Source of the DNA: Anaeromyxobacter oryzae
GTDB taxonomy: Bacteria; Myxococcota; Myxococcia; Myxococcales; Anaeromyxobacteraceae
DNA: 64,000 nucleotides
Direction: 5' to 3'
Assembly: GCF_023169945.1 (NCBI RefSeq)
Contig: NZ_AP025591.1
Span: 2,626,501 to 2,690,500 of the forward strand
The number at the start of each line of letters is the position of its first letter. Within the stretch, counting starts at the first letter, position 1. The notes beneath the pieces are model-generated. The model made no database searches, was not told where the DNA came from, and saw nothing but the letters and a program-made list of their open reading frames with translations. Below are positions 35,821-42,778 of this stretch, piece by piece. Both the position numbers and the translations under genes were made by a program.

Positions 35821-36834
35821 CTACTCCGCGGCGAGCGTGCGGAGCGACGCGTCATACGGCGCGCGAAGGACCCCACGCTCGGTGATGATCGCCGAGACGA
35901 GCGCCGCCGGCGTCACGTCGAACGCGGGGTAGCGCGCCGGGACGCCCACGGGCGCGATGCGCTGCCCGGCGAGCGTGACCACCTCCTCGGTGCCGCGCTC
36001 CTCGATGGGGATCGCGTCGCCCGCCGGCGTGCCGAGGTCGACCGTGGACCACGGCGCGGCGACGTAGAACGGCAGGTGGTGGTGCCGGGCGAGCACCGCG
36101 AGGGCGTACGTGCCGATCTTGTTCGCAACGTCGCCGTTCGCCGCGATGCGGTCGGCGCCGACGACGACGCACGCGATCTCCCCCCGCTGCATGAGCCACC
36201 CGGCCATGCCGTCGGTGAGGATCGTCACGGGGATCCCGTCGCGGTGCAGCTCCCAGGCGGTGAGGCGCGCGCCCTGGAGGAACGGCCGGGTCTCGTCGGC
36301 GAAGACGGAGATGGGGTTCCCCGCCTCGACCGCTGCCCGGACCACGCCGAGCGCGGTGCCGTAGCCCGCGGTGGCGAGGGCGCCCGCGTTGCAGTGGGTG
36401 AGGACGTGCGCCCTCGGCGGGATGAGCGGCGCCCCGAGGGCGCCGATCCGGCGGCAGGCCGCCTCGTCCTCGTCCCGGATCGCGTGGGCCTCGGCGAGGA
36501 TCACCTCGGCGCCGAGCCCGATCCGGCGGCCCATGCGGCGCACCGCCCAGGCGAGGTTCACCGCGGTCGGCCGCGCGTGCACGAGCAGCTCGGCGGCCGC
36601 TCGGAGGCGCGCCACGTCGGCACCGCGCCGGGCCTCGACCGCGATCCCGTACGCGGCGGCGACCCCGATCGCCGGTGCGCCGCGGACCGTGAGGTCCTTG
36701 ATCGCGGCGGCGACCTGCTCGGCGGTCGAGAGCTCGAGCCAGACCTCGTCTACCGGAAGCCGCTTCTGGTCGAGGACGCGGACCACGTCGCGCGCGTCGT
36801 CGTACAGCACCGGCCGGAGGGGCTCCCGTGTCAT
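35821..36834 (-). CDS. mtnA: S-methyl-5-thioribose-1-phosphate isomerase
   Basis: 337 residues from ATG at 36834, which overlaps the stop of the small membrane protein (ATGA). [40 protein letters not shown] (catalytic Cys), [40 protein letters not shown] (catalytic Asp) and [12 protein letters not shown] are the family blocks. Converts methylthioribose-1-P to methylthioribulose-1-P in methionine salvage. It follows gatB and a small membrane gene. No other mtn gene lies nearby. Confidence 0.93.
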   Translation of the reverse strand: MTREPLRPVLYDDARDVVRVLDQKRLPVDEVWLELSTAEQVAAAIKDLTVRGAPAIGVAAAYGIAVEARRGADVARLRAAAELLVHARPTAVNLAWAVRRMGRRIGLGAEVILAEAHAIRDEDEAACRRIGALGAPLIPPRAHVLTHCNAGALATAGYGTALGVVRAAVEAGNPISVFADETRPFLQGARLTAWELHRDGIPVTILTDGMAGWLMQRGEIACVVVGADRIAANGDVANKIGTYALAVLARHHHLPFYVAAPWSTVDLGTPAGDAIPIEERGTEEVVTLAGQRIAPVGVPARYPAFDVTPAALVSAIITERGVLRAPYDASLRTLAAE

Positions 36835-37046
36835 CGCTCTCCTCTCCCGAGCCCCGCGAACAGGCGCAGGGCGAAGTAGATCGCGGCGAGCCCCGCCACC
36901 GCCGCCGCGGGGAGCTCTCGCCGGACGGCCGAGATGACCGTGACGACGATCGCGCCGAGGAGCGCGATCACGAGGAAGACCCGGCTCGGCCCGCCGGTCG
37001 CGCCGGCGCCCGCGGGGCCGGCACCCCATCCCGCCCACCTGGCCAC
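36831..37046 (-). CDS. Small two-helix membrane protein
   Basis: 71 residues. After a Gly/Ala-rich start, two hydrophobic segments (about 23-41 and 45-65) with [20 protein letters not shown] and [19 protein letters not shown]. No motif recognised. Lies 3 bases from gatB and overlaps mtnA, so it is probably co-translated. Function unknown. Confidence 0.6.
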   Translation of the reverse strand: MARWAGWGAGPAGAGATGGPSRVFLVIALLGAIVVTVISAVRRELPAAAVAGLAAIYFALRLFAGLGRGER

Positions 37047-37049
37047 GCG

Positions 37050-38504
37050 CTAGCTCCCGAGCTTCTTCTTCAGGAGCGCATTGACCACGGCCGGGTTCCC
37101 CTTCCCCTTCATCTCCTTCATGATCTGGCCGACGAAGAAGCCGGTGAGGTTCTTCTTCCCGCTCCGGTGCTTCTCCACCTCGCCCGGGCTCGCGGCGAGG
37201 ATCTTGTCGACGGCGGCCTCGATCGCGCCCTCGTCGGAGACCTGCGCGAGCCCCTTCGCCTGCACCACCGCGGCGGGATCGGCGCCGGTCCGGAAGACCT
37301 CCTCGACGACCTGCTTCGCGCCGGGCCCACCGATCGTGCCCGCGTCGACGAGGCGGAGCACGGCCGCGAACCTGTCCGGGGAGAGCTTCCAGCTCGCCGG
37401 CGCCTCGCCGGTCTCGTTCGCGAGCCGCGCGATCTCGCCGGTCACCCAGTTCGCCACCTTCTTCGCCGCCTCCGGCCCCTTCCCGTACGCGGCGAGCGCG
37501 GCGTCGAACCAGCTCGCGACGGCGGCGTCGGCGACGAGGTTCTCGGCGTCGTAGGAGGACAGCGCGAGCTCCTTCTGGTAGCGCGCCGCGCGGGCGCGCG
37601 GCAGCTCCGGGAGCGTCGCGCGGATCCGCTCGACCAGGGCCGGCTCCACCATCACGGGCGGCAGGTCCGGCTCGGGGAAGTAGCGGTAGTCGTGCGCCTC
37701 CTCCTTCGAGCGCATCGACCGCGTCTCGCCGCGGTCCGGGTCGAAGAGGCGCGTCTCCTGCTCGACCTTGCCGCCCGACTCGACGAGCTCCACCTGCCGC
37801 CGCACCTCGTACTCGATCGCGGCCTTGAGGAACCGGAACGAGTTCATGTTCTTGATCTCGCACCGGGTGCCGTACTCGGAGGCGCCCTTGCGCATGATCG
37901 ACACGTTCGCGTCGCAGCGCAGCGAGCCCTCCTGCATGTTCCCGTCGTTCACGCCGAGCGCCATCAGGATGGCGCGGAGCGTGCGGAGGTACTCGACGGC
38001 CTCGTCCGACGAGCGGATGTCGGGCTGCGAGACGATCTCGAGGAGCGGGACGCCGGCGCGGTTCAGGTCCACGCCCGACGAGCCGTCCGGCGAGACGTCG
38101 TGCACGTTCTTGCCGGCGTCCTCCTCCATGTGGATCCGGACGAGGCGCACGATCCGCTCGGTCCCTTCCACCGCCACGGGCACCTCGCCGCCCTCGCAGA
38201 TGGGGAGCTCGTACTGCGAGACCTGGTAGCCCTTCGGCAGGTCCGGGTAGAAGTAGTTCTTCCGCGCCCAGATGCTCTTCGGCTTGATGGTGCACCCGAG
38301 CGCGAGGCCCGCCCGGATGGCCATCTCGACGACGCTGCGGTTCAGCGCAGGCAGCGCGCCCGGGAGGCCGAGGCAGACCGGGCAGACGTGCGCGTTCGGC
38401 TCGCCGCCGAACGCCGTCGTGCAGGTACAGAAGATCTTGCTCCGGGTGAGGAGCTGGGCGTGGACCTCGAGCCCGATGACCACCTGGAAGTCGGAGACCG
38501 CCAT
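37050..38504 (-). CDS. gatB: Asp/Glu-tRNA(Asn/Gln) amidotransferase subunit B
   Basis: 484 residues. [41 protein letters not shown] with its zinc Cys pattern, [49 protein letters not shown] and the C-terminal Yqey-like end ([30 protein letters not shown]) are typical. Together with GatC and GatA it amidates mischarged tRNA. It is one base from a membrane-protein gene that separates it from gatA. Confidence 0.96.
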   Translation of the reverse strand: MAVSDFQVVIGLEVHAQLLTRSKIFCTCTTAFGGEPNAHVCPVCLGLPGALPALNRSVVEMAIRAGLALGCTIKPKSIWARKNYFYPDLPKGYQVSQYELPICEGGEVPVAVEGTERIVRLVRIHMEEDAGKNVHDVSPDGSSGVDLNRAGVPLLEIVSQPDIRSSDEAVEYLRTLRAILMALGVNDGNMQEGSLRCDANVSIMRKGASEYGTRCEIKNMNSFRFLKAAIEYEVRRQVELVESGGKVEQETRLFDPDRGETRSMRSKEEAHDYRYFPEPDLPPVMVEPALVERIRATLPELPRARAARYQKELALSSYDAENLVADAAVASWFDAALAAYGKGPEAAKKVANWVTGEIARLANETGEAPASWKLSPDRFAAVLRLVDAGTIGGPGAKQVVEEVFRTGADPAAVVQAKGLAQVSDEGAIEAAVDKILAASPGEVEKHRSGKKNLTGFFVGQIMKEMKGKGNPAVVNALLKKKLGS

Positions 38505-38960
38505 CTAGCGCACCATCCTGCGGACGGCCGGGCGGCCGTCCTCCGCCCCCGCCGGTCGCATGCTCTCCCAGCGCTGGTCGCTCGGGAAGAGCAGCACGAG
38601 CGCGAGGAGGTCCACCCCGAAGATCCCGATGAGCCGCGCGTCGTCCGTGAGGAGATAGGCGACGAGCGGGAAGATCGCCGCGGCCTCGGCGAGCGCCCAC
38701 GCGAAGAGCAGGCGCGTGAACGCCACCGCCTCGGGGTCGGACGAGGCCTTGGCGCCGACGCGCGGCGCGAGGAGCCACGCGAGGGCGAGGTCGAGGACCG
38801 ACGCCCCGATGGCGATCCAGAAGAAGAGCGGCGCGACCGCGGGGCTCGCGCGATCCACGCCGCCGACCGCGAGCACCACGACGAGGAACGCGAGCGGGAG
38901 CACGATGAGCGCGCTCCAGACCACGAGCGCGGCGCGGCGCGCGTAGGGCAGCGGGGCCAC
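38505..38960 (-). CDS. Four-helix membrane protein between gatA and gatB
   Basis: 151 residues from GTG at 38960, 4 bases after the gatA stop. Four hydrophobic segments (about 8-30, 40-58, 72-92, 100-120) including [20 protein letters not shown] and [20 protein letters not shown]; the tail is charged. No motif was recognised. Its position inside the amidotransferase operon is unusual. An in-frame extension upstream covers the gatA shadow and was not used. Confidence 0.68.
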   Translation of the reverse strand: MAPLPYARRAALVVWSALIVLPLAFLVVVLAVGGVDRASPAVAPLFFWIAIGASVLDLALAWLLAPRVGAKASSDPEAVAFTRLLFAWALAEAAAIFPLVAYLLTDDARLIGIFGVDLLALVLLFPSDQRWESMRPAGAEDGRPAVRRMVR

Positions 38961-38964
38961 CGCG

Positions 38965-40446
38965 CTAGACCCCCGCCGGCGCCGGCAGCGCCGGGAGCTC
39001 GCGCTCGAGCGCGCGCGCGGCGCGGAACAGCGTCGCCTCGTCGAAGGGGCGACCGAGGAGCTGCAGCCCCACCGGCAGGCCGCTCGCGCCCTCGAGGCCA
39101 CACGGGACCGAGAGGCCCGGGAGCGCGGCGAGGTTGCAGGTGATGGTGAAGATGTCGGCGAGGTACATCTTCAGCGGATCGTCGGTCCGCTCGCCCAGCC
39201 TGAACGCGACGGAGGGCGTGACCGGACCGGCCACCACGTCGCAGCGCTCGAAGGCCGCGTCGAAGTCGCGCCGGATGAGGGTGCGGACCTTCTGCGCGCG
39301 CAGGTAGTACGCGTCGTAGTAGCCCGACGAGAGCGCGTACGTGCCGAGCATGATCCGCCGCTTCGGCTCCGGCCCGAAGCCGCGCTCGCGGGTCTCGGCG
39401 TACATCTCCTTGAGGCCGCGGGCGTCCCCGGCGCGGAGGCCGAAGCGCACGCCGTCGTAGCGGGCGAGGTTCGAGGACGCCTCGGCGGGCGCGATGAGGT
39501 AGTAGGCGCCGATGCCGTACTTGGAGTGCGGGAGGGAGATCTCGACGAGCCGCGCGCCGAGCCGCTCGTACGCGGCGAGGGCCGCCCGGACCGCGTCGGC
39601 GACGCCGGCGTCGAGACCGCTCCCGTCGAGCCACTCCTTCGGCACGCCGATGCGGAGCCCCTTCGCGCCGCCCTCGAGGGCCGCGAGGTAGTCGTCCACC
39701 GGCCGGGTCGAGGAGGTCATGTCGCGCGGGTCGTGCCCGGCGATGGTGCGGAGGAGGAGCGCGGCGTCGCCGACGTTCCGCGCCAGCGGTCCCACCTGGT
39801 CGAGCGACGAGGCGAACGCGATGACGCCGTAGCGCGACACGCGGCCGTAGGTCGGCTTCACGCCCACGACGCCGCAGAAGGCGGCGGGCTCGCGGATCGA
39901 GCCGCCCGTGTCGGTGCCGAGCGTGCCGTGGACCTGGAACGCGGCGACCGCGGCGGCGCTGCCGCCGGAGGAGCCGCCCGGCGTGCGCGCGAGGTCCCAG
40001 GGGTTGTGGCACGGCTTGTACGCGCTGTTCTCGTTGGACGAGCCCATCGCGAACTCGTCCATGTTGAGCTTCCCGACGAGCACCGCGCCCGCGGCCTCGA
40101 GCCGCTCGACGACCGTCGCGTCGTACGGCGGGATCCAGCCCTCGAGGATGCGCGAGCCGGCGGTGGTCGGGACGCCCTTCGTGACGAAGATGTCCTTCAC
40201 CGCCACCGGGACGCCGTCGAGGGGCGACCGGCGCTCGCCACGCGCCGCGCGGGCGTCCGCCGCGTCCGCGGCCGCGCGCGCCCGCTCGGGCGTCACGGCG
40301 AGGAACGCGCCGAGCTTCGCGTCGGTCGCCTCGATCCGGGCGAGGGCGGCGTCGACGAGGGCGCGCGCGGAGACGCGGCGCGACGCGACCGCCTCGCCGG
40401 CCTCGCGGAGCCCGAGGCGTACCAGGTCCTGCACGGGGGCGGTCAC
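38965..40446 (-). CDS. gatA: Asp/Glu-tRNA(Asn/Gln) amidotransferase subunit A
   Basis: 493 residues from GTG at 40446, overlapping the gatC stop. Amidase triad: Lys84 in [11 protein letters not shown], Ser159 in [13 protein letters not shown] and Ser183 in [13 protein letters not shown]. Also [18 protein letters not shown] and LPGLSVPCG. It hydrolyses glutamine or asparagine to feed ammonia to GatB. Normal length and complete. Confidence 0.96.
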   Translation of the reverse strand: MTAPVQDLVRLGLREAGEAVASRRVSARALVDAALARIEATDAKLGAFLAVTPERARAAADAADARAARGERRSPLDGVPVAVKDIFVTKGVPTTAGSRILEGWIPPYDATVVERLEAAGAVLVGKLNMDEFAMGSSNENSAYKPCHNPWDLARTPGGSSGGSAAAVAAFQVHGTLGTDTGGSIREPAAFCGVVGVKPTYGRVSRYGVIAFASSLDQVGPLARNVGDAALLLRTIAGHDPRDMTSSTRPVDDYLAALEGGAKGLRIGVPKEWLDGSGLDAGVADAVRAALAAYERLGARLVEISLPHSKYGIGAYYLIAPAEASSNLARYDGVRFGLRAGDARGLKEMYAETRERGFGPEPKRRIMLGTYALSSGYYDAYYLRAQKVRTLIRRDFDAAFERCDVVAGPVTPSVAFRLGERTDDPLKMYLADIFTITCNLAALPGLSVPCGLEGASGLPVGLQLLGRPFDEATLFRAARALERELPALPAPAGV

Positions 40447-40736
40447 TCGATGATCCTCGGCACCTTGAAGGCGGTGCCCTCGCGCGCCGGCGCGGCGGCG
40501 AGGGCCTCGTCGGGCCCCAGCCCCGGGACCGTGACGTCGTCGCGGAGCGCCGGGATCTCGCCGGCGGCGAGCGCGTGCGTCATCGGCTCGACGCCCGTGA
40601 CGTCGAGCGCCTTCAGCTGCTCGACGTGGTCGAGGATCGCCGAGAGCTGAACGGCGAACCTCTGCTCCTCGTCGGGCGTGAGCCGGAGGCGCGCGAGCGT
40701 CGCGATCCGGCGGACCTCCTCCAGCGACAGCGCCAT
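40443..40736 (-). CDS. gatC: Asp/Glu-tRNA(Asn/Gln) amidotransferase subunit C
   Basis: 97 residues, [20 protein letters not shown] with [20 protein letters not shown] and the end [17 protein letters not shown]. First gene of the gatC-gatA-(membrane)-gatB-(membrane)-mtnA operon. GGGAGG lies just upstream and abuts two palindromic repeats. Confidence 0.94.
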   Translation of the reverse strand: MALSLEEVRRIATLARLRLTPDEEQRFAVQLSAILDHVEQLKALDVTGVEPMTHALAAGEIPALRDDVTVPGLGPDEALAAAPAREGTAFKVPRIIE

Positions 40737-40746
40737 ACCTCCTCCC

Positions 40747-40844
40747 GTTCACCCTGAGCGTAGGGCCGCGCGAGCGGCCCGGAGTCGAAGGGCCCGTTCA
40801 CCCTGAGCGTTGGGCCGCGCAGCGGCCCGGAGTCCGAAGGGCCC
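40747..40844. repeat. Two tandem palindromic repeats, family A, copies 2 and 3
   Basis: Two direct copies of about 49 bases (40747-40795 and 40796-40844), both GTTCACCCTGAGCGTWGGGC and ending CGGAGTC(C)GAAGGGCCC, with a GC-rich inverted centre (GGCCGCGC / GCGGCC). They differ at a few positions. They fill the entire gap between gatC and the zinc-ribbon gene, whose stop codon overlaps the end of copy 3. Copies 1 and 4 are at 8671-8720 and 44796-44841. Confidence 0.8.
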
Positions 40845-41176
40845 TACGGCTTCATCTCGGGCTTGAACCAGTTCAGGATGGCGCTCATCACGCCCTTGTG
40901 CTCGGGCCGCTCGAGGTGCTCGAGCTCGCCCTGGTCGAGGAAGATGCCGTTGCAGGAGAAGCAGACGTCGACGTCGACGCCGCGGTACTTCACCTCGTGC
41001 ATCTCCATCCCGCACTTCGGGCAGCGCATCCAGTGCAGCTGCTTCAGGCGGTTCCGCTCGGCGACCTCGGTCTGCTTCTTCACCTCGAGCGCGAGCTTCC
41101 GCTTCTTCTCCGCGTCCTCGCGGACGAAGTACTCGTCCTCGGTCTGGGACGGCTTCTCGAAAGTACGATCTGGCAT
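40844..41176 (-). CDS. TFIIB-type zinc ribbon protein
   Basis: 110 residues. ATG at 41176 is chosen because GAGGAG lies 6 bases upstream; an ATG six bases earlier is too close. A charged helix RKLALEVKKQTEVAERNRLK precedes the zinc ribbon MRCPKCGMEMHEVKYRGVDV and VCFSCNGIFLDQGELEHL, with four Cys in CxxC pairs. Family role is not known. It lies 2 bases from the TPR gene, so one transcript. Confidence 0.8.
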   Translation of the reverse strand: MPDRTFEKPSQTEDEYFVREDAEKKRKLALEVKKQTEVAERNRLKQLHWMRCPKCGMEMHEVKYRGVDVDVCFSCNGIFLDQGELEHLERPEHKGVMSAILNWFKPEMKP

Positions 41177-41178
41177 GG

Positions 41179-42621
41179 TCATCTCCTCAATTCCTCGATG
41201 GCGTTGCGCGCGACCGCCGCTTCCTCGCCGTCCGGGTGAAGGGCGAGGTACCTCTCGTAGTACTGGAGGGCCTCGGCCTTCTTTCCTCGCCCCCGATAGG
41301 TCTCGGCGAGGCCCATCAGCGCGTCGGCGTCCCCCGGTGCGGCCCGGAGCGCCGCCTGGAAGCTCGCCTCCGCGGGCGCGTACTGCTCGAGATCCAGATA
41401 GCACAAACCCCGTCCCACGAGGGCTGCGGCGTTCTCGGGCTCGGACGCGACGACGCGTCCGTACAGATCGAGCGCGCGCTCCGCCTCGCCACGCTGCCGG
41501 AGCCGCTCCGCCTGCGCGAGGAGCACCTTCGGGGCCGGCGGCGCGGCCGGCTTCGCGGGCGCCTTCACCGGCTCCGGCGCCTTCGCGGCGCTCTCCGGAA
41601 CCGGCTCCGGCGCCGCCAGCGGCGGAGGCGGCGCCCCCTTCGGCTCAGGGAGGCCGCTCGGGTCGCCGCGATCGGCCGGCGGCTCCGGCGCGGCCGCGGG
41701 GGCGGCGGCGGTGGCGGCCGGCGCCGCCGCGACGCCCTCGCCGGCTGCGACGGCGGGCGTCGGGACCGAGGCGGCCGGGCCCGGCGCGGGCACGGGCTTC
41801 ACCTCGAGCGTGATCGGGACGGACACGGGCGCGGGCCGCTGGCGCGGCGCGAGCACGTAGGCCAGGGCGCCGCCGGCGACCGCGATCAGCGCGACGGCGG
41901 CGACGATCCGGCCGCGCCCGGTCCCCCTCACCGCGGAGAGGTCGTCGTCGACGGGCACGTCCTCGGCGGGGAGCGGCCGCGCCGGCGCGACCGCCGGCGG
42001 CGGGATCGGCGCGGGCGGCGCCGGCCGCGCCGCCTGGGGCGGCAGCGTGAACGACGGGGGCGGGAACCCGGAGGGCGGGGGCGGCAGCCTCGCCGCCGGC
42101 GCGCCGAAGACCGCCGTCGTCGCCGCCGAGACCGGGAGCGGGGTCACCGCGGGCTGGGCCGGGTGCGCCTTCGCCCGCTCCGCCGCCTCGACCACCTGGA
42201 AGAAGCTCGCGAGCTCGGCGATGTTCCCGAGGCGCTTCCACGCGTCGGTCCCCTGCGAGATCTCGTCGTCGCGGGACACCTTCTGCTCGACGATCCACTT
42301 CTGCAGCGTCGTCAGCTCACGAAACGTGAAGACGTTCCCGTTCGCCTGCCGGACGCGCCACTCGCGCCGCTCGGGCTCGTGCGGGCGCGCCGCCGCGGAC
42401 GCCGCCTCGACGTGACCCGCCGGCCGGAGCGCCGCGGCCGTCGCGGGGAGCGGCGCGCCGTCCAGCTCGTCCGGCTTCACCGGGACGGTGACGACCAGCT
42501 CCTTCTTCTTCACCCTGAAGACGTGGCCGCAGTTCGTGCACTGGACGGTGAGCCCGGACGGCGTCACCTGATCGTCGTCGAACACGTACTGGGCCCTGCA
42601 GCGCTCGCAGCGGACGTCCAT
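41179..42621 (-). CDS. Zinc-ribbon, GYF-like and TPR membrane protein
   Basis: 480 residues. A zinc ribbon with CERCRAQYVF and VQCTNCGHVFRVKKK (CxxC pairs, about 1-45) is followed by a GYF_2-like segment (REWRVRQANGNVFTFREL to LASFF, about 95-150), a Pro/Ala-rich linker, one membrane helix (VAAVALIAVAGGALAYVL, about 260), another Pro/Ala-rich linker and C-terminal TPR repeats (ALDLYGRVVASEPENAAALV, GDADALMGLAETYRGRGKKA). Such proteins are common in myxobacteria as possible scaffold or gliding-related factors. A -10-like TAGAAT lies about 33 bases upstream at 42654-42659. Confidence 0.8.
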   Translation of the reverse strand: MDVRCERCRAQYVFDDDQVTPSGLTVQCTNCGHVFRVKKKELVVTVPVKPDELDGAPLPATAAALRPAGHVEAASAAARPHEPERREWRVRQANGNVFTFRELTTLQKWIVEQKVSRDDEISQGTDAWKRLGNIAELASFFQVVEAAERAKAHPAQPAVTPLPVSAATTAVFGAPAARLPPPPSGFPPPSFTLPPQAARPAPPAPIPPPAVAPARPLPAEDVPVDDDLSAVRGTGRGRIVAAVALIAVAGGALAYVLAPRQRPAPVSVPITLEVKPVPAPGPAASVPTPAVAAGEGVAAAPAATAAAPAAAPEPPADRGDPSGLPEPKGAPPPPLAAPEPVPESAAKAPEPVKAPAKPAAPPAPKVLLAQAERLRQRGEAERALDLYGRVVASEPENAAALVGRGLCYLDLEQYAPAEASFQAALRAAPGDADALMGLAETYRGRGKKAEALQYYERYLALHPDGEEAAVARNAIEELRR

Positions 42622-42687
42622 GGAATTCCGGGGAAAAGGAGCCTCTTTCTGGGATTCTACGCGAGGATCCCCCCTCCCGCCGAAAAA

Positions 42688-42722
42688 TTGACCCCCCGAT
42701 TCCCGCCGATATTCTCGGCGGG
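42688..42722 (+). promoter_or_regulatory. Candidate promoter with overlapping palindrome for ftsK
   Basis: TTGACC (42688-42693) and TATTCT (42710-42715) are 16 bases apart, 64 bases before ftsK. A perfect inverted repeat CCCGCCGA-TATTC-TCGGCGGG (42702-42722) straddles the -10, and a third half-site CCCGCCGA (42676-42683) lies in front of the -35, so the promoter may be under repressor control. The divergent gap 42622-42778 also holds TAGAAT at 42654-42659 for the leftward gene. Confidence 0.5.
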
Positions 42723-42778
42723 CAGGCCCTCGTCCGCGCGTGCGGCTCCGTTCTTCCTCCCGAGGGCCCCGCAACCAC

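Noticed and set aside
40010..40024. TGGCACGGCTTGTA, sigma-54-like
   Set aside because: It lies inside gatA and is one base short of proper spacing; no target gene in that direction.
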